NCBI GenBank assembly: GCA_002426755.1
Contig: DINI01000001.1
Coordinates: 1-62,600 of the forward strand
Length of the DNA: 62,600 bases
Reading direction: 5' to 3'
Origin: Flavobacteriaceae bacterium UBA5544
GTDB taxonomy: Bacteria > Bacteroidota > Bacteroidia > Flavobacteriales > Flavobacteriaceae
This document shows positions 34,954 through 44,225 of this stretch, piece by piece. The translations under genes were made by a program, and so were the position numbers. Every line of letters begins with the position of its first letter. The stretch's first letter is position 1. The notes beneath the pieces are model-generated. The model saw only the letters and a list, made by a program, of their open reading frames with translations. It was not told the origin of the DNA and did not search any database.

Positions 34954-35400
34954 ATGAAAACAGTATTCATATGTGCGCTACTGCTTGTTACGTTAAGCAC
35001 ATTTTCGCAAAGTATTGATTATAACACCAAAAAAGGATATGTTGCTAAAGGATATGATGTTGTCGCCTATTTTGATACGAAGGCATTAGAAGGTAAGAAG
35101 GAATTCACTGCTGAATACGATGGAGTGAAATTTAAATTTGCGTCAAAAGAACATCTTGAAACTTTTAAGTCAAATCCAGGAAAGTATGTTCCACAATACG
35201 GTGGTTATTGTGCTTATGCGATTGCAAAGAATAAAAAAGCAACTATTGACCCAAAAAGTTTTCAAATTATGGATGGAAAATTATATCTGTTTTATGATTC
35301 TATTTTTGCCCATACACAGAAATCTTGGAACGATGAGGGTCCAGAGATATTAAAACAAAAAGCCGACAAAAATTGGAAGGTTATTATGAAACAAGAATAG
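34954..35400 (+). CDS. Exported YHS-domain protein
   Basis: 148 residues. A signal peptide (residues 1-18, ending TFSQS) is followed by a YHS-type domain: GYVAKGYDVVAYFDTKAL, EFTAEYDGVKFKFASKEHLETFKSNPGKYVPQYGGYCAYAI. This layout is common among flavobacterial exported proteins annotated as YHS domain. The domain is thought to bind metal or haem-type ligands, but no ligand is established. It is a single gene with a strong shared terminator. Confidence 0.88.
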   Translation: MKTVFICALLLVTLSTFSQSIDYNTKKGYVAKGYDVVAYFDTKALEGKKEFTAEYDGVKFKFASKEHLETFKSNPGKYVPQYGGYCAYAIAKNKKATIDPKSFQIMDGKLYLFYDSIFAHTQKSWNDEGPEILKQKADKNWKVIMKQE

Positions 35401-35443
35401 CTTCTGAAAAAGAAAAGTTTTTAAGTTGATTGGTTGGTTTTTT

Positions 35444-35480
35444 AACGCCTGATAGAAGTTCGCTTCTTCAGGCGTTTTTA
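35444..35480. terminator. Bidirectional terminator with UUCG loop
   Basis: AACGCCTGA (35444-35452) pairs with TCAGGCGTT (35468-35476). After a one-base bulge, AGAAG and CTTCT continue the stem around the tetraloop TTCG. T/A runs flank both sides. It sits between the convergent YHS and tyrS genes. Confidence 0.88.
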
Positions 35481-35481
35481 T

Positions 35482-36774
35482 TTAATTTACTTTGATAATA
35501 TAGGTGTTCTTTTTTCCTTTATTGATGATGATGTATCTGTCATTAATTAAATCATCAGAAGTTAACTGATAATCTTCCGTAACTTTTTCTTTATTAACAG
35601 AAATAGAATTCTCTTTTAGGGCTCGTCTTGCCTCACTATTTGATGCCAAAAAATTGGTCTTTGCAGATAAGGCAGCAATCATATCTAACCCTGCCTCAAA
35701 TTCTGAACGAGAAATTTCAGCTTGTGGTACACCTTCAAACACATCCAAAAAAGTAGCTTCATTTAAAGATTTTATATCCGTTTTAAAAGAAGTACTGAAC
35801 AATATTCCTGATGCTTTTTCCGCATTCTCAAAATCGTCTTTGGAATGCACCATGGTGGTAATTTCTTCAGCAAGACGTTTTTGCAATTGTCTTAAGTGTG
35901 GTTCTTGTTGATGTTCGGTGATTAAATTTTCAATTGCATCTTTGGTCAAAAATGTAAAAATCTTAATGAACTTTACAGCGTCCTCATCACTAACATTCAG
36001 CCAATATTGATAGAATTTATAAGGCGACGTTCTATTTGCATCCAACCACACATTTCCACCTTCGGTTTTCCCAAATTTTGTACCATCCGCTTTGGTAATC
36101 AATGGCCAGGTCAGGGCGTACCCTTTTCCTGAATCAATCCGTCTGATGAGTTCGGTTCCTGTGGTGATGTTTCCCCATTGGTCGCTTCCGCCCATTTGAA
36201 GGGTACATTCTTGCGTTTTATACAAATGCAAAAAGTCATAACCTTGCACCAATTGATAGGTAAACTCTGTGAAACTCATCCCTTCAGAATCATCTGATGT
36301 CAAACGTTTTTTTACAGAGTCTTTGGACATCATATAATTGACTGTGATGTGCTTGCCCACATCTCGTATGAAATCCAAAAATGAAAAATCTTTCATCCAG
36401 TCATAGTTATTGACCAAAAGCGCAGCATTATTGGCATCGCTATCAAAATCCAAAAAGCGCGAAAGTTGTTCTTTGATGGCATTCTGATTGTGCCGCAAGG
36501 TGGGCTCATCCAAGAGGATTCGCTCTGCAGATTTCCCTGAAGGATCACCTATCATTCCAGTAGCTCCACCAACCAAAGCAACAGGTTTGTGACCCGCCAA
36601 TTGAAAATGACGCAATCCCATTACACCCACAAGGTGACCAATATGTAAAGAATCTGCCGTTGGATCGATGCCAACATATGCCATTCGCATTTCTTCCATT
36701 AAATGCTCATCGGTTCCAGGCATTACGTCGTGTATCATGCCTCTCCATGTCAATTCTTTTACAAAATTCTTCAT
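35482..36774 (-). CDS. tyrS: Tyrosyl-tRNA synthetase
   Basis: 430 residues from the ATG at 36774 (MKNFVKELTWRG). A frame 15 codons longer exists but its extra residues are not family-like. The class-I signatures are HIGHLVG (ATP binding) and KFGKTEGG (the KMSKS equivalent of TyrRS). YVGIDPTADSLH and QMGGSDQWGNI complete the tyrosine site, and a C-terminal S4-like domain is seen (SEARRALKENSISVNKEKV). It charges tRNA-Tyr in the cytoplasm. Confidence 0.97.
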   Translation of the reverse strand: MKNFVKELTWRGMIHDVMPGTDEHLMEEMRMAYVGIDPTADSLHIGHLVGVMGLRHFQLAGHKPVALVGGATGMIGDPSGKSAERILLDEPTLRHNQNAIKEQLSRFLDFDSDANNAALLVNNYDWMKDFSFLDFIRDVGKHITVNYMMSKDSVKKRLTSDDSEGMSFTEFTYQLVQGYDFLHLYKTQECTLQMGGSDQWGNITTGTELIRRIDSGKGYALTWPLITKADGTKFGKTEGGNVWLDANRTSPYKFYQYWLNVSDEDAVKFIKIFTFLTKDAIENLITEHQQEPHLRQLQKRLAEEITTMVHSKDDFENAEKASGILFSTSFKTDIKSLNEATFLDVFEGVPQAEISRSEFEAGLDMIAALSAKTNFLASNSEARRALKENSISVNKEKVTEDYQLTSDDLINDRYIIINKGKKNTYIIKVN

Positions 36775-36857
36775 TATTGGTTTTGATTTTTGGTAAACTT
36801 GGGCAAAGATAAAAATCAATGCGCAATTACTAATGATTAATTGGTTATTTTAGTTGT

Positions 36858-37874
36858 ATGATATTAGTCACAGGAGGTACAGGATTGGTCGGTTCTCATT
36901 TGCTCTATAAATTGGTGAGCAATAATGAACCCGTCAGAGCCATTTACAGAAGGACACATAAACTTGATGCTGTTAAAAAAGTATTTTCATATTATTCAGA
37001 GGATGTCGAAACACTTTACAATCGTATCGAATGGGTTGAAGCCGATTTAAATGATGTTCCCGCTTTATGTGAAGCTTTTAGAAATATCAATTATGTCTAT
37101 CACTGTGCTGCTTTTGTAAGTTTTGAACCAGATAAATACCATCAACTTCGAAAAATAAACATTGAAGGGACCGCTAACATTGTGAATTTATGTGTATCCA
37201 ACAACATCAAAAAACTTTGTTATGTGTCATCCATCGCGGCCATTGGTCACGAACTGGAGGCTGAAAAGCTAATTACAGAGGAGACTTCATGGAATCCGGA
37301 AGAAGACCACAGTGTGTATGCCATTACAAAATATGGGGCTGAAATTGAAGTTTGGCGCGGCACTCAAGAAGGTGTCGATGCAGTCATAGTGAATCCAGGT
37401 GTTATTCTCGGCCCTGGCTTTTGGAGAGGAGGCGGAAGCGGAAGTCTTATCAATCAAGTTTATAAAGGGTTTCCATATTATACGAACGGATTTACTGCTT
37501 ATGTAGATGTGGATGATGTTGTGAAAATAATGTTGGAGTTGATGAAAAGCGATATTAAAAACGAATCCTTTATTGTGATTTCGGAAAACTTATCATTTAA
37601 GCAATTTCAAACGAAAGTCGCCAAAGCTTTAGACGTAAAACCCGCACAAAAAGAAGCTAGTAAATTACTGTTGGAACTTGGTTGGCGTTTGGATTGGCTC
37701 AACCATAAAATCCGAGGTCAGCGACGAAAACTGTCAAGACAAATGGCTAAAACCGCGCTTTCTAAAACGATGTATGATAATTCAAAATTAAAAAACACAA
37801 TAGGGTTTCAATTTACATCAATAGACGATTCAATTAGCAAAGTAGGCGAATATTTTTTGGAAGATTTAAAGTGA
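36858..37874 (+). CDS. NAD-dependent epimerase/dehydratase (extended SDR)
   Basis: 338 residues. The Rossmann loop TGGTGLVGSHLLYKLV is at residues 5-20, NVCVSNN/YVSSIAAIGH follows, and the catalytic YxxxK is Tyr-Ala-Ile-Thr-Lys (VYAITKYGAE). This is the extended short-chain dehydrogenase fold of sugar-nucleotide epimerases and dihydroflavonol-reductase-like enzymes. The basic C-terminus (HKIRGQRRKLSRQMAK) is typical of the flavobacterial members. The substrate is unknown. It is convergent with the DUF4296 gene, with only two bases between the stops. Confidence 0.9.
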   Translation: MILVTGGTGLVGSHLLYKLVSNNEPVRAIYRRTHKLDAVKKVFSYYSEDVETLYNRIEWVEADLNDVPALCEAFRNINYVYHCAAFVSFEPDKYHQLRKINIEGTANIVNLCVSNNIKKLCYVSSIAAIGHELEAEKLITEETSWNPEEDHSVYAITKYGAEIEVWRGTQEGVDAVIVNPGVILGPGFWRGGGSGSLINQVYKGFPYYTNGFTAYVDVDDVVKIMLELMKSDIKNESFIVISENLSFKQFQTKVAKALDVKPAQKEASKLLLELGWRLDWLNHKIRGQRRKLSRQMAKTALSKTMYDNSKLKNTIGFQFTSIDDSISKVGEYFLEDLK

Positions 37875-37876
37875 AC

Positions 37877-38371
37877 TTAATCCTTATCTTTTCCAAAGAC
37901 TTTGGGTTTCATTTTTGATTCAATAGGAGAAATGGTGTCCGCTTTAATTTTCTGAATTTTCATTTTACTCAAAGTGTCATTTGTCTTTACTCTTGCTGAC
38001 CTTAAAGAATCTTTTGTTTTCTCTTCCTTTGAATTGATGGAGTCATTTATTTTTTTCTCCTGTTCGATTTTCAGTTTCACTTTTTCCATAATACCTTCAT
38101 AAACTTGAGTATCGTAGGAATAGTAATCATTGCTCAATGCAAATTGTAAACTGTCAATGTTATATTTTTGGAACACATATTCTTGGGGCAGGATGCCGTT
38201 CTTTTCCAAGACCACCTTGTTGACACCTTTAGCCGCATTCAATAAAAAGACGTCATAAATGATATCCGACATTTTTTCCTTTGAAATCAGATTATCTGGT
38301 TTTGTTGGTCGGTCAGAATCGCCACATCCAATTATAAGAATCCCAAATACTATGTATATCAATTTTTTCAT
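37877..38371 (-). CDS. DUF4296 lipoprotein
   Basis: 164 residues. A lipoprotein signal (YIVFGILIIGC) is followed by DUF4296: ISKEKMSDIIYDVFLLNAAKG and YNIDSLQFALSNDYYS. Residues 110-164 are a Lys/Glu-rich, probably coiled-coil tail. The family is confined to Bacteroidota and has no known function. The ATG overlaps the dihydroorotase stop by 4 bases, so it is translationally coupled to that gene. Confidence 0.88.
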   Translation of the reverse strand: MKKLIYIVFGILIIGCGDSDRPTKPDNLISKEKMSDIIYDVFLLNAAKGVNKVVLEKNGILPQEYVFQKYNIDSLQFALSNDYYSYDTQVYEGIMEKVKLKIEQEKKINDSINSKEEKTKDSLRSARVKTNDTLSKMKIQKIKADTISPIESKMKPKVFGKDKD

Positions 38372-39714
38372 CTATCAAAAGTCAATCGCTTTGCAACCTT
38401 AACATCAAAAAACTTAAAATTCTTATATGCCAGAGTTCCATTGACAAAGGTATGTGTAATTCTAGACTTAAAAATAGTGCCTTCAAACGGAGACCAACCA
38501 CATTTATAAAGGATATTATCTTTTTTTACAGACCAAGGACTATTGATATCAACAATTACCAAATCAGCAAAAAAACCTTCCTTTATAAATCCTCGTTTTT
38601 CGATCTGAAATAGGATTGCAGGATTGTGGCACATTTTTTCAGCAATTTTCTCCAATGATATTTTGCCTTTGTGATGCATTTCAATCATTGCCGGTAAAGC
38701 ATGTTGCACCAATGGACCACCCGATGGCGCTTCGGTATAGACATTTTTCTTTTCTTCCAATGTGTGCGGCGCATGGTCGGATGCGACGACATCAATGCGG
38801 TCATCCAACAAAGCCTTCCATAATTCGTCTCTGTCTTTAGAAGTTTTGACAGCTGGATTCCATTTGATAAGGGTTCCTTTTGTTTTATAATCTTCATCTG
38901 AAAACCATAAATGATGAATACAGACTTCTGCTGTGATTTTTTTATCCTTCAAAGGAATTTTATTCGAGAATAATTTTGTTTCCTTTCCTGTCGAAAGATG
39001 AAAAACATGCAAACGTGCTCCTGTTTTCTTTGCCAGTTCAATGGCTTTTGAAGATGAGATATAACATGCCTCTTCACTCCTAATAATCGGATGACATTCG
39101 ATGGGAATATCATTGCCGTATTTTTGGATATGAGTTTCAAGATTTTGTTTGATGGTCGCTTCATCTTCACAATGTGCGGAGATCAATAAATTAGTGCTCT
39201 TGAAGATTTTTTCGAGAACTTGTGGATTATCTACCAACATATTACCTGTAGAAGAACCTAAAAACAGCTTTAAACCAGCAACTTTTTTAGGATCGACTTT
39301 CAAAATCTCTTCCAGATTATCATTTGTGCCACCGAACATAAAGGAATAATTGGCAAATGATGTTTTTTCGGCGATGTCAAACTTTTCCTCTAATTTCTCA
39401 ATAGTCGTTGCTTGCGGAACCGTGTTGGGCATTTCAATAAATGAAGTAATCCCTCCAGCAACCGCAGCCCTCGATTCGGTTTCGATAGTTGCTTTATGTG
39501 TTAATCCTGGTTCCCTAAAATGAACTTGGTCATCAATCACACCTGGGAACACATAGCTCCCTTCTACATCAATGATTTCATCTTGAGATGATTTGGCACT
39601 TATGGAATCTGAAATTTCTTTTATAAATTCGCCTTCAATAAGAATATCGCCTTCAAAGATGTGACCTTCGTTGATGATTTTGGCATTTTTTATCAGTGTT
39701 CTTTTCGCTTGCAT
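38368..39714 (-). CDS. pyrC: Dihydroorotase
   Basis: 448 residues from the ATG at 39714, which avoids overlap; an ATG 6 codons upstream (39732) would overlap the previous gene by 14 bases. It is an amidohydrolase with the metal ligands DQVHFREPG near the start (HxH reads H-x-R here, as VHFRE), ISAHCEDE, HVFHLST and the catalytic Asp in ASDHAPH. The LFLGSSTGNM lysine-equivalent segment is present. It cyclises carbamoyl-aspartate to dihydroorotate in pyrimidine synthesis. The GT2 gene upstream and the DUF4296 gene downstream form one operon, a conserved order in flavobacteria. Confidence 0.9.
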   Translation of the reverse strand: MQAKRTLIKNAKIINEGHIFEGDILIEGEFIKEISDSISAKSSQDEIIDVEGSYVFPGVIDDQVHFREPGLTHKATIETESRAAVAGGITSFIEMPNTVPQATTIEKLEEKFDIAEKTSFANYSFMFGGTNDNLEEILKVDPKKVAGLKLFLGSSTGNMLVDNPQVLEKIFKSTNLLISAHCEDEATIKQNLETHIQKYGNDIPIECHPIIRSEEACYISSSKAIELAKKTGARLHVFHLSTGKETKLFSNKIPLKDKKITAEVCIHHLWFSDEDYKTKGTLIKWNPAVKTSKDRDELWKALLDDRIDVVASDHAPHTLEEKKNVYTEAPSGGPLVQHALPAMIEMHHKGKISLEKIAEKMCHNPAILFQIEKRGFIKEGFFADLVIVDINSPWSVKKDNILYKCGWSPFEGTIFKSRITHTFVNGTLAYKNFKFFDVKVAKRLTFDR

Positions 39715-39718
39715 AGCT

Positions 39719-40444
39719 CTATTCCTTTCCAATCAAACTTTTAAACTTCATGGTCAATACACCAAAAATGGCTTCGGATATAATTCCCCCACTCAATTTG
39801 GATTTTCCCCTTTTTCTATCTGTAAAGATCACAGGGACTTCTTCTATCTTAAACTTTTTTAGATATGCTTTGAATTTCATTTCAATTTGAAACGCATAAC
39901 CAACAAACTTTACCTTATTTAAATTGATGGTTTCCAAAACAATTCGTTTATAACAAACGAAACCTGCTGTGGTATCACAAATTGGCATTCTAGTTATAAA
40001 TCGCACATATTTTGATGCTCCGTACGACATTAAGACTCTACTCATTGGCCAATTCACAACATTGACACCATCCACATAGCGGGAACCAATGGAAACATCC
40101 GCTTCTTCGATGTGACATGCATTGTAAAGTTTTATCAAATCTTTTGGGTCATGGGAAAAATCGGCATCCATCTCAAAAATATATTGATACTCCTTTTTTA
40201 AACAATACTGAAACCCTTCAATATAGGCTGTGCCAAGACCTGTTTTGTGCTTTCGTTCCAACAGAAATAACTCATTTCCAAACTCCTCTTGCAAGGATTT
40301 CACCTTTCTGCCAGTGCCATCTGGTGAGTTATCATCCACAACTAGAATATGAAACTTCTTTTCTTGAGCAAAAACTGCTCTGACGATGGCTTCAATATTC
40401 TCAATTTCGTTAAAGGTTGGTATGATGACAATGGCATCTTGCAT
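39719..40444 (-). CDS. Polyprenol-phosphate mannosyltransferase-like GT2 enzyme
   Basis: 241 residues from the ATG at 40444 (MQDAIVIIPTFNEIENI). A longer frame adds 16 residues unlike the family. It is a GT-A fold with the nucleotide-sugar motifs VDDNSPDGTG and EMDADFSHDP, then GSRYVDG and RKRGKSKLSG. These match dolichol/polyprenol monophosphomannose synthases without a membrane C-terminus. The enzyme would make a polyprenyl-phosphate sugar donor for protein or polysaccharide glycosylation on the outer side of the membrane. Confidence 0.9.
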   Translation of the reverse strand: MQDAIVIIPTFNEIENIEAIVRAVFAQEKKFHILVVDDNSPDGTGRKVKSLQEEFGNELFLLERKHKTGLGTAYIEGFQYCLKKEYQYIFEMDADFSHDPKDLIKLYNACHIEEADVSIGSRYVDGVNVVNWPMSRVLMSYGASKYVRFITRMPICDTTAGFVCYKRIVLETINLNKVKFVGYAFQIEMKFKAYLKKFKIEEVPVIFTDRKRGKSKLSGGIISEAIFGVLTMKFKSLIGKE

Positions 40445-40579
40445 GTACACTAATTTTGGCTGTGCCCATAAGGCTCGATAGTACGTTGACAAAAGTAAGT
40501 TTTTTTAAAGTATAAATTTTAGGTGATTAAGCATAAATAAACGTTAAAGAGTTTAAATTTTCTTTATAATTTAGCAACC

Positions 40580-41227
40580 ATGCTACGAGAAGTTATATCC
40601 AACGAATGGTTTACGGTTTTGATTGTTGTGGGATTGATTGCAATAACGATGTCCAAACAATTTTTTCCTGCACGATTTAATGATTTTATAGCTGTTTTGG
40701 GGAACTCTAAATACTTAAAAATTTATTCTAGGGACCAAAAGTTCATAGATGGTTTTGACAGCTTGCTTTTTTTAAATTTGATTATTTCTTTGTCTGTTTT
40801 TGGCTTTTTGGCCTATTCTACATTGGTACAACCCATCAAATTTGAAATCCTTCTCTTTTCAAAAATCATTTTTGGCGTAGCTGCTTTAGTATTGATAAAA
40901 GTGTTGTTTGAACGCCTGATAGGAAGCCTGTTTGATATTGATAAAATAATAGATCAATATCTCTTTCAAAAGACAAGTTATCTAAATTTCAGTGGGTTTA
41001 TCCTTTTGCCTATTAACATTTTATTGCTGTATGCCGTTACCCCTTCAAAGTCAATCCTCTTTGTAAGCATTGGACTAATTATCCTCATCAACCTTGTGGG
41101 GTTGATTACATCTTTCAAAAATCACCAAAAGTTGATATTAAATAACTTATTCTATTTTATTTTGTATCTTTGCGCACTTGAAATTGGACCCTATCTGATT
41201 TTATATAAAATAATTACGATAAATTAA
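40580..41227 (+). CDS. DUF4271 membrane protein
   Basis: 215 residues with six or so hydrophobic segments and the DUF4271 pattern (SNEWFTVLIVVGLIAI, FFPARFNDFIAVL, and late ALEIGPYLILYKI). It is an inner-membrane protein of unknown function, found in Bacteroidota usually directly before hemD, as here (22 bases). The last 60 bases of the gene contain a probable promoter for hemD. Confidence 0.87.
   Translation: MLREVISNEWFTVLIVVGLIAITMSKQFFPARFNDFIAVLGNSKYLKIYSRDQKFIDGFDSLLFLNLIISLSVFGFLAYSTLVQPIKFEILLFSKIIFGVAALVLIKVLFERLIGSLFDIDKIIDQYLFQKTSYLNFSGFILLPINILLLYAVTPSKSILFVSIGLIILINLVGLITSFKNHQKLILNNLFYFILYLCALEIGPYLILYKIITIN
41164..41179 (+). promoter_or_regulatory. Probable hemD promoter inside the DUF4271 gene
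   Basis: TATCTTTG (41165-41172) fits TAnnTTTG and is embedded in the 16 bases GTATCTTTGCGCACTT. The same 16 bases occur before rpsP. It lies about 78 bases before the hemD ATG. Confidence 0.5.
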
Positions 41228-41249
41228 GAAAACCATTACCCCTCGGCCT

Positions 41250-41999
41250 ATGAAAGTGAAAACAATTTTAGTGTCTCAACCAGAACCTAAAATCGAAAAT
41301 TCGCCTTACTTTGATCTTCAGGAAAAGCAAAAAGTAAAAATAGATTTCAGACCATTTATACATGTTGAAGGTGTTTCGGCTAAAGATATCAGACAACAAA
41401 AGGTTGATTTGAATCATTACACAGCCATCATACTTACCAGTAGAAATTCTGTGGATCATTTTTTTAGAGTTGCTGAAGAAATGCGATTTAAAGTGCCGGA
41501 TACAATGAAATATTTTTGTCAATCTGAAGCTGTTGCGTTCTATCTGCAAAAATATGTGGTCTATAGAAAACGCAAAATTTATGTGGGTAAACGTAGTTTT
41601 GAGGATTTATCTCCTCTAATCAAAAAGTATAAAGACGAAAGCTTTTTACTGCCAACTACTGATAAATTGAAGGATGAAGTACCTGCAACTCTTAACGCTT
41701 TAAATATTAAGTGGAAAGAGGCGATTTTCTATAAAACCGTTATCAGTGATTTATCTGATTTGGCCGATGTGTATTATGATATTTTGGTATTTTTCAGCCC
41801 ATCAGGGATTGAATCGTTGTTCCACAATTTCCCAGATTTCAAACAAAACAACACCAGAATAGCTGCATTTGGAAGTACCACATGCAAAGCTGTCGAAGAA
41901 CACGGCTTGCGTTGTGATATTCCTGCTCCAACACCCGATACGCCTTCCATGACGATGGCTTTGGAAAAGTATATAGAAAAAGTCAATAAGGCAAAATAG
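41250..41999 (+). CDS. hemD: Uroporphyrinogen-III synthase
   Basis: 249 residues, the HemD length. The sequence is poorly conserved, as usual for this family. The two-domain layout and landmarks ILTSRNSVDHFF, the linker, VFFSPSGIESLFHNF, IAAFGSTTCKAVEEHG and the C-terminal PTPDTPSMTMALEKYI are those of HemD. It closes hydroxymethylbilane to uroporphyrinogen III in haem synthesis. The DUF4271 neighbour supports the call. Confidence 0.9.
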   Translation: MKVKTILVSQPEPKIENSPYFDLQEKQKVKIDFRPFIHVEGVSAKDIRQQKVDLNHYTAIILTSRNSVDHFFRVAEEMRFKVPDTMKYFCQSEAVAFYLQKYVVYRKRKIYVGKRSFEDLSPLIKKYKDESFLLPTTDKLKDEVPATLNALNIKWKEAIFYKTVISDLSDLADVYYDILVFFSPSGIESLFHNFPDFKQNNTRIAAFGSTTCKAVEEHGLRCDIPAPTPDTPSMTMALEKYIEKVNKAK

Positions 42000-42018
42000 A
42001 TTGCTATTCTTATAAAAC

Positions 42019-42052
42019 AAAAAAACGCGACTCTTATGAATCGCGTTTTTTT
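42019..42052. terminator. Bidirectional terminator between hemD and pckA
   Basis: AAAAACGCGA (42021-42030) pairs with TCGCGTTTTT (42041-42050) around a 10-base loop, with A and T runs outside. It serves the convergent hemD and pckA genes. Confidence 0.85.
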
Positions 42053-42072
42053 GTTTATAAATTTATTATCTA

Positions 42073-43689
42073 CTAAAATGCATAACGCTGTGGACCACCT
42101 CTTCTAATTTCCTCATTGGAGAACTCTTCAAACTGTTTAAAGTTTTCCCTAAAAGCATTGGTTAATTTAAAGGCTGTGGTATAATACGCTTTATCATCGT
42201 TCCATGTAGTTCTTGGGCTTAATACTTCTGTTGGGACGCCTGGACAAAATCTTGGTTGGGCAACACCAAATACAGAATGAATGTGGTAATCTTCATAAGT
42301 GTAAGGTCCCAAGTCACCATTCAATACTGCAGATATCATAGCTCTTGTATACTTTAGCTTCATACGTGTCCCTATTCCGTAAGGTCCACCTGTCCAACCT
42401 GTATTGACAAGCCAAACACTGACACCAGATTCTTTCATCTTTCTGCTCAACATTTCAGCATATTTTGTGGGATGCAGGGGCATAAAAGGAGCACCAAAAC
42501 AAGCAGAAAAATTAGGCGTTGGTTCTACAACTCCGGCTTCAGTTCCAGCAACTTTGGCTGTATATCCAGAAATAAAATGATAAGCCGCCTGACTTGGGGT
42601 TAATTTTGAAATCGGAGGCAATACTCCAAACGCATCTGCCGTCAAAAAGAATATGTTTTTCACATTTTCACCAATAGAAGGCACTTGAATGTTATCAATA
42701 TGATCTATCGGATAACTAACTCTTGTATTTTGCGTAATAGAAATATCTTCATAATCCACTTCACCTTTAGCATCCATAATGACATTTTCTAGAATTGCTC
42801 CTTTTTTAATGGCATGATAAATATCAGGTTCGTTTTCTTCGCTAAGATTGATCACTTTTGCATAACAACCTCCTTCAAAATTGAAGACTGTATTTTCTGC
42901 TGTCCATCCATGTTCGTCATCCCCAATCAATCGACGATTTGGATCCGCCGAAAGTGTTGTTTTTCCTGTTCCTGACAATCCAAAGAAAATGGCTGTGTCA
43001 TCCTCTTTACCCACATTGGCACTGCAATGCATCGGTAAAGTATTTTTATAAACTGGCAATATAAAATTCAATGCAGAAAAAATACCTTTTTTGATTTCAC
43101 CAGTATAACCAGTTCCACCAATTAAGGCAATCTTACGGGTGAAGTCAAGAATAGCAAAATTATGTTGACGAGTTCCATCAACTTCGGGGTTTGCCATAAA
43201 ACCCGGAGCATTTACAATTGTCCATTCCGGTTGAAAATTCTCCAACTCTTTTTCTGTTGGTCGAAGAAACATATTGTATGCAAACTGATTGCTCCAAGCG
43301 TACTCGGTAATAACACGAATATTCAGTTTATATTTTTCATCTGCACAAGCGTAACTATCCCTTACAAAAACTTCCTTGTTAGAAAGATAGTCAACTACTT
43401 TATCATATAATTTTTGAAACTTATCCGAATCAAAAGGAATATTGATTTTTCCCCACCACACTTTATCTTCGGTTACACTGTCCTTAACAATGAAACGATC
43501 CTGTGGTGAACGCCCCGTAAATTCACCTGTATTGATCGCCAAGGCACCAGATGACGCTTCGACACCTTGTCCTTTTTTGATTGCAATACTGTGAAGTTCG
43601 TCAGGAGAGAGTTGATAATTTACTTTGGCATTTTTAATTCCATATTGGTCTAACGAAATCGATTTCGTAGTTTGGGTGTTATCTACCAT
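42073..43689 (-). CDS. pckA: Phosphoenolpyruvate carboxykinase (ATP)
   Basis: 538 residues, the usual size. The kinase-1a P-loop GLSGTGKTTLS is near residue 245, the substrate-binding TGEFTGRSPQDRFIV near residue 52, the metal-binding LIGDDEHGW follows, and the adenine-binding NTGWTGGPYGIGTRM lies in the C-terminal half. The enzyme converts oxaloacetate and ATP to PEP, the entry to gluconeogenesis, and is important for growth on amino acids or peptides. It is a single-gene unit. Confidence 0.97.
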   Translation of the reverse strand: MVDNTQTTKSISLDQYGIKNAKVNYQLSPDELHSIAIKKGQGVEASSGALAINTGEFTGRSPQDRFIVKDSVTEDKVWWGKINIPFDSDKFQKLYDKVVDYLSNKEVFVRDSYACADEKYKLNIRVITEYAWSNQFAYNMFLRPTEKELENFQPEWTIVNAPGFMANPEVDGTRQHNFAILDFTRKIALIGGTGYTGEIKKGIFSALNFILPVYKNTLPMHCSANVGKEDDTAIFFGLSGTGKTTLSADPNRRLIGDDEHGWTAENTVFNFEGGCYAKVINLSEENEPDIYHAIKKGAILENVIMDAKGEVDYEDISITQNTRVSYPIDHIDNIQVPSIGENVKNIFFLTADAFGVLPPISKLTPSQAAYHFISGYTAKVAGTEAGVVEPTPNFSACFGAPFMPLHPTKYAEMLSRKMKESGVSVWLVNTGWTGGPYGIGTRMKLKYTRAMISAVLNGDLGPYTYEDYHIHSVFGVAQPRFCPGVPTEVLSPRTTWNDDKAYYTTAFKLTNAFRENFKQFEEFSNEEIRRGGPQRYAF

Positions 43690-43744
43690 AATAATGTTGT
43701 ATTGTTTGTTGATGCAAAATTAAACAATATTTTAAAGTACACAC

Positions 43745-44146
43745 TTAATTTTGCGATTTATCGGTTTTCGCTTTTAAAAAATTTATCAAAAGTGTCACCC
43801 ACGCAAGGATGAGTAATAGACCTCCTATCGGAGTTACAAATCCAATCGTCTTAAAATCAAATCCGCTTAAACTATTTGTGGACAATCCGTAAATGGATCC
43901 AGAGAAAAACACCAGTCCAATGAGTGTTAAGTAAAATATAATCTTTTTAAACTTTGGCTGTATCACATTCAAAGAGCCAACTACCAATAAAAATAAAGCA
44001 TGATACATTTGATATTTCACGCCTGTCTCAAAGACTTGAATAGATTCTGCAGAAATTAATTGCTTTAGGCCATGGGCAGCAAATGCACCCAAAATAATTC
44101 CTGTAATTCCTAAAATTGTAGCCGTAACCAAAATTGCTTTGTTCAT
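43745..44146 (-). CDS. DUF423 membrane protein
   Basis: 133 residues with four membrane helices. The DUF423 signature is at the N-terminus (GITGIILGAFAAHGLKQLIS) with FETGVKYQMYHALFLLVVG next. This small inner-membrane family (YgdD-like) has no established function. It lies upstream of pckA, in the same direction, with a 55-base gap, and is divergent from the saccharopine dehydrogenase gene. Confidence 0.93.
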   Translation of the reverse strand: MNKAILVTATILGITGIILGAFAAHGLKQLISAESIQVFETGVKYQMYHALFLLVVGSLNVIQPKFKKIIFYLTLIGLVFFSGSIYGLSTNSLSGFDFKTIGFVTPIGGLLLILAWVTLLINFLKAKTDKSQN

Positions 44147-44225
44147 ATTAATATTCCCTTTGAGTTTTTTGAACCCTTTGTATTTAGTAAATTCGTGACA
44201 ACAAAATTACTCAAGAAATTCCACT

